DNA of 9,322 nt, taken from the NCBI GenBank assembly GCA_030426705.1, contig JAUHXW010000094.1:1-9322 (forward strand), given 5' to 3'. Source of the DNA: Gammaproteobacteria bacterium (GTDB lineage Bacteria; Pseudomonadota; Gammaproteobacteria; Xanthomonadales; Marinicellaceae). A model generated the notes under the pieces. That model did not search any database. It had not been told where the DNA came from and was given only the letters and a program-made list of their open reading frames with translations. Shown here one piece after another: positions 6,226 to 9,322 of this stretch; the first letter of the stretch is position 1; each line of letters begins with the position of its first letter. A program made the position numbers and the translations under genes.

Positions 6226-7053
6226 ATGAGTAGATTATTGTTGGTTTCATCATTGATGGCTTGTAGCCTGGTTGCCAATGCTTTTGATGAAGTAGAAGTC
6301 ACTCCAGCCAATCCCAATGGTTGGGAAGCGACCAATGTCAGGGATGATGCCATGGTTGAATTGAACAAGGACCAACCCTTGTTCGGTGACGGATCTCTGA
6401 TGTTTTTCACTGACACCCAAACAGCCGGACAGGATAAAGCCGATTACCATCTGGTTTGGCAACAATCTGCCGGCAGCATCGATTTTCCTCAAAGAACTTT
6501 AGGTAATGTATCTGCCCTGAATTACGCCTGGTATCGAGATGCGGCATCAACTGTTGCTGACCATTTTATCCCGGTTTTTCGTTTGTATTTTTATGACGAT
6601 GCTGGCACACCTGGAAATTTTGCCGATGATGTGGCGGGTTTGTTGATTTGGGAGGGTGTTTACAACGGTTTTGGAAGCCCTGCCACTGATAGTTGGCAAT
6701 TGGTTGATATCATGAGTGATCATTTTTGGGTGTATGTTTCGCAAAGTGTACAAGGTACAGGGGTGATTCAAAATTTCGGATCCACACTCGATGATTGGAT
6801 TAATGGTAACCCACAAGGCCAGCCAGGTGATCCGCAAATTAACCTGTCAGCCAACACTTACATCATAGGCGTAAATGTTGGCGTTGGTTCAGGTTGGAAT
6901 AACTCTTTCCTCGGCTATGTCGATACTGTAAGGGTGGCTTTTGGCGCCAGTGATGACACCTTGTTTAATTTTGAGGTTTGCCCTGTTTTTGTACCCAATG
7001 ACAACCCCGATGTGATTTTTGATGATTCGTTTGAATGTTTTAAACGATTTTAA
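6226..7053 (+). CDS. Secreted protein of unknown function with a beta-rich domain and short C-terminal tail
   Basis: I do not recognise a named family. The 275-residue product has a signal peptide with cleavage likely after Ala19 (VANA-FDEVEV); SLMAC at 9-13 is an imperfect lipobox, but hydrophobic residues continue past the Cys, which favours ordinary cleavage. The mature chain is acidic and rich in Gly, Asn, Asp and aromatic residues, like a secreted beta-sandwich: GDGSLMFF (54-61), LNYAWYRDAASTVADH (98-113), FRLYFYDD (118-125), GLLIWEGVYNG (138-148), WQLVDI (157-162), FLGYVDTVRVAF (228-239). The only two cysteines of the mature form, Cys252 and Cys271, flank the tail NPDVIFDDSFE and could form a disulfide. 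The tail resembles IFxxGFE-type ends I associate with exported proteins of related bacteria (recollection). An AGGGGAAATT site precedes the ATG. It converges with tldD, leaving only 13 bases between stops. Confidence 0.8.
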   Translation: MSRLLLVSSLMACSLVANAFDEVEVTPANPNGWEATNVRDDAMVELNKDQPLFGDGSLMFFTDTQTAGQDKADYHLVWQQSAGSIDFPQRTLGNVSALNYAWYRDAASTVADHFIPVFRLYFYDDAGTPGNFADDVAGLLIWEGVYNGFGSPATDSWQLVDIMSDHFWVYVSQSVQGTGVIQNFGSTLDDWINGNPQGQPGDPQINLSANTYIIGVNVGVGSGWNNSFLGYVDTVRVAFGASDDTLFNFEVCPVFVPNDNPDVIFDDSFECFKRF

Positions 7054-7066
7054 CCACAACCGTTAC

Positions 7067-8533
7067 TCAAACTTGCGTCCCACCTACTGTTAACTTATCG
7101 ATTTTAAGGCTGGGTTGGCCAATGCCAACAGGTATACTTTGGCCATCCTTGCCACAAACGCCCAAACCCTGATCAAAAGCCAGGTCATTGCCCACCATGC
7201 TAACACGTTGCATGGCTGTGGGCCCGTCACCAATCAAGGTGGCTCCCTTAACCGGGTGGGTTACCTTTCCATTTTCAATCATATAGGCTTCAGAGGCAGA
7301 AAATACAAATTTGCCATTGGTGATGTCGACTTGTCCACCACTGAAGTTCACTGCGTACAGACCTTTGTCCACCGATGCAATGATTTCTTGCGGATCATAA
7401 TCACCACCCAGCATATAGGTATTAGTCATTCTTGGCATCGGTAAATGCGCAAAGGATTCACGGCGGCCGTTACCGGTGGTTGGTACACCCATCAGTCTGG
7501 CATTGAGTTTATCCTGCATATAGCCACGCAGTATGCCGTTTTCAACCAAAACATTTTCTTGTGACTGTGTGCCTTCGTCATCAATATTCAGCGAACCACG
7601 TCTGTTAGGCAAAATACCACTGTCAATGATGGTACAGGCAGTAGAAGTGACTTGTTGACCGACTTTACCCGAAAAATCCGATGAGCCCTTACGGTTAAAA
7701 TCACCCTCCAGTCCGTGACCGACCGCTTCATGTAACAACACACCGGGCCAGCCCGCGCCCAATACCACCGGCATTTCACCCGCAGGAGCTTCTTTGGCTT
7801 GCAGGTTTATCAACGCACCATGTATGGCTTGTTCGACATATTGGTCTGCAAAACCAGCCTGAAACACATCATGCAACAAGATACGGCCACCTCCGCCGGC
7901 ATAGCCCATTTCCATGCGACCTTTGTCATCGACACAAATAACCTGAATGCTGAGTTTGACCATCGGCCTGATATCAGCAGCCAACACGCCATCGGTGGCA
8001 GCCACCATGATTTCTTCTTGTGACGAAACCAGCGAACACACCACTTTCTTAACCCGGTTGTCCTGTTTTCTGGCCTTGACATCCATTTGATTCAACAAAT
8101 CAATGATGGCCTGATTATCTACGCCTGTGAGTACATCCTGTGGTGTGTATAGTTGCGGTTCTTGATGAGTACGCAAGTTGATGCCCTTATGAGAGGCTTG
8201 TGACCTAGCAATGCTTCTGGCGGTTTTGACCGCTTCGCTGATGCTGTTTTTATTCAAGGCATCAGTGTAAGCAAAACCGGTTTTTTCACCTTGATTGATG
8301 CGAATGCCCACACCGCGGTCAATGCTGTGACTGCCTGATTTGACTTGTTGATTTTCCAACACCCAAGACTCCAGTCGTGACGATTGGAAATACAAATCAG
8401 CAAAATCACCACCGGTTGATAAAGCACTGCCCAGCAGATGCTCAAGATCATTGACGCCCAAATTTCCAGGTTCCAGAAAGGTTTGTCGCGCTTGATCGAG
8501 ACAATTTTGAGGGCTGTTTTGTTTATTTGACAT
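7067..8533 (-). CDS. tldD: Metalloprotease TldD
   Basis: TldD is the catalytic, zinc-binding subunit of the cytosolic TldD-TldE (PmbA) protease, known in E. coli to process microcin B17 precursor and degrade the CcdA antitoxin. The 488-residue chain is close to the 481 of E. coli TldD and similar throughout: DLYFQSSRLESWVLE (46-60), GVGIRINQGEKTGFAY (74-89), AATDGVLAADIRP (178-190), GAGWPGVLLHEAVGHGLEGD (259-278; His268 and His273 as ligands, Glu269 catalytic), YMQDKLNARLMG (338-349), GNGRRESFAHLPMPRMTN (354-371), and GVCGKDGQ (458-465; Cys460 as the third metal ligand). The active site is intact. TldE is not in the window. The ATG at 8533-8531 overlaps the end of the upstream PqiA-like gene by 11 bases and has no Shine-Dalgarno, so translation is probably coupled. 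No hairpin terminator is seen in the 13 bases after its stop. Confidence 0.97.
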   Translation of the reverse strand: MSNKQNSPQNCLDQARQTFLEPGNLGVNDLEHLLGSALSTGGDFADLYFQSSRLESWVLENQQVKSGSHSIDRGVGIRINQGEKTGFAYTDALNKNSISEAVKTARSIARSQASHKGINLRTHQEPQLYTPQDVLTGVDNQAIIDLLNQMDVKARKQDNRVKKVVCSLVSSQEEIMVAATDGVLAADIRPMVKLSIQVICVDDKGRMEMGYAGGGGRILLHDVFQAGFADQYVEQAIHGALINLQAKEAPAGEMPVVLGAGWPGVLLHEAVGHGLEGDFNRKGSSDFSGKVGQQVTSTACTIIDSGILPNRRGSLNIDDEGTQSQENVLVENGILRGYMQDKLNARLMGVPTTGNGRRESFAHLPMPRMTNTYMLGGDYDPQEIIASVDKGLYAVNFSGGQVDITNGKFVFSASEAYMIENGKVTHPVKGATLIGDGPTAMQRVSMVGNDLAFDQGLGVCGKDGQSIPVGIGQPSLKIDKLTVGGTQV

Positions 8534-9322
8534 TATTTTTGATGTTAATCAGAAAAGTTAATAGCATGGAGGCAATCACATAAGTCACAAAGTAATACAC
8601 ACCTATTTGTAAAGTGGCATCAGTGGCGCCGCCGGATTTGGTGGTGAAATAAGTGACCAGAATAGCAATCACAAACACATCGAGCATTGACCATTTACCA
8701 ATGGTTTTCAGCACTTTAATACTCTTGTTGGAAAAGTGTAAATTTTGACTGAATAAAATCACCAGCATCATCAATGATTTAAACACGGGTGTCAAAATGG
8801 TAAACGCAAAAATAATGATGGCAATCGCGGTCTGCCCTGAGTCATAAAGTTTTTGTAAGGCTGAAACGATGCTTTTAGATTCAAACTGAAACACCGTTTG
8901 CCCCAGCATCGGGATGTCCTGATAAGCCACAATTGCCAATATGGGCGCAAACCAACCGGTTACCAAAGCAATCACTGTTACCAACAACAATGCCAATAAT
9001 GATATTTTGGATTTCAGAAAACCATGCAACATAAACATCAACACCAAGGTGGCTATGAATAACTTGGTGTATTTGTAAGCCAGTTTGTCGTGATTTTCAG
9101 CCTTTTGCTTGATTTCTTGCAGTGCTTCCAGATCTTCCGTGTGGCCTGAATACCAGCCAAAAGTGATGGTTTCCAACACGTTTTTGCTTTTTGATTTGAA
9201 GTTATCCGACATCGACAACTTCTCTGACAACTCGCCGATGCGGTGTTCATAAGCCAATGACTGCCCCCATGATTCATACGCCAGGTAGGCACAAAAGCCC
9301 ACCACAATAAGGAAGTATATGG
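8523..9322 (-). CDS. PqiA/paraquat-inducible protein A family inner membrane protein (5' end missing)
   Basis: The frame is open to the window edge; a GTG at 9305 lies inside a membrane helix (IYFLIVVGFCAYLAY), so the true start is outside. The 265 visible residues show that helix, about 70 charged, helix-prone residues (from ESWGQS to AYKYTK), and then membrane segments near TKLFIATLVLMFML, ISLLALLLVTVIALVTGWFAPIL, AIAIIIFAFTILTPVFKSLM, SMLDVFVIAILVTYF and GVYYFVTYVIASMLLTFL. The phrase IGKWSMLDVFVIAILV and the preceding TPVFKSLMMLVILF are characteristic of PqiA-family domains, whose members (PqiA, LetA/YebS) partner with MCE proteins in lipid transport across the envelope. Here only one PqiA-like domain is visible, with an N-terminal extension, and no MCE-protein gene is in view. 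It overlaps tldD by 11 bases. The family call is from remembered motifs; a specific function is not supported. Confidence 0.75.
   Translation of the reverse strand, partial: IYFLIVVGFCAYLAYESWGQSLAYEHRIGELSEKLSMSDNFKSKSKNVLETITFGWYSGHTEDLEALQEIKQKAENHDKLAYKYTKLFIATLVLMFMLHGFLKSKISLLALLLVTVIALVTGWFAPILAIVAYQDIPMLGQTVFQFESKSIVSALQKLYDSGQTAIAIIIFAFTILTPVFKSLMMLVILFSQNLHFSNKSIKVLKTIGKWSMLDVFVIAILVTYFTTKSGGATDATLQIGVYYFVTYVIASMLLTFLINIKNNVK

Noticed and set aside
7027..7047. Possible hairpin TCGTTT/AAACGA at the end of the secreted protein gene as a convergent terminator
   Set aside because: The stem is 6 bp and AT-rich, lies inside the coding sequence, and is followed by only a short T stretch, so it is too weak to call.
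7115..7444. Open frame of 109 codons on the plus strand
   Set aside because: It lies wholly opposite tldD, which is strongly supported by homology; the product has no protein-like domain pattern and no ribosome-binding site was evident.
1..9322. Mobile elements, CRISPR arrays, toxin-antitoxin pairs, defence genes or tRNAs
   Set aside because: No transposase or integrase motifs, no regularly spaced repeats, no long inverted repeats apart from terminators, and no tRNA-like clover leaf were seen; gene spacing and content are those of ordinary core chromosome.

Overview
The window reads as chromosomal housekeeping DNA of a Gram-negative bacterium, most likely a marine-type gammaproteobacterium with moderate GC. 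The evidence is a GcvT and a TldD that match their Escherichia coli counterparts closely, a two-transmembrane inner-membrane protein of the DUF2937 type, a PqiA-type membrane protein, and two exported proteins. The short tail DVIFDDSFE at the end of one exported protein resembles tails I associate with secreted proteins of Marinicella- and Xanthomonadales-like bacteria; this placement is from memory and weak. No mobile element, CRISPR array, tRNA, rRNA or phage gene is visible.

Layout. (1) Positions 1-603, minus strand: a PduO-type ATP:cob(I)alamin adenosyltransferase, followed 6 bases downstream by the first 24 codons of another gene that leaves the window. (2) Positions 630-3617, plus strand: a promoter, gcvT, gcvH and gcvPA (T, H and P-subunit-1 proteins of glycine cleavage), closed by an intrinsic terminator. 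gcvPB, which carries the PLP lysine of the P-protein, does not follow. (3) Positions 3632-4171, plus: a small membrane protein with an extended -10 box placed so that the mRNA may be leaderless. (4) A hairpin at 4207-4237 shared by convergent genes, then a cytosolic cyclophilin on the minus strand with a good promoter of its own. (5) Positions 4836-7053, plus: an exported M20D amidohydrolase, then an unrecognised exported beta-rich protein; both have the same strong AGGGGAAATT ribosome-binding region. (6) Positions 7067-9322, minus: a PqiA-family membrane protein (5' end outside the window) overlapping tldD by 11 bases.

The glycine cleavage genes work together: GcvPA with a GcvPB encoded elsewhere decarboxylates glycine, GcvH carries the aminomethyl group on lipoyl-lysine, and GcvT passes it to tetrahydrofolate and releases ammonia. 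The other genes look like independent units. I see no undescribed multi-gene system here. The items most worth checking are the missing gcvPB partner, the unnamed secreted protein, the PqiA-like protein with an N-terminal extension and its coupling to tldD, and the probable new gene at the left edge.
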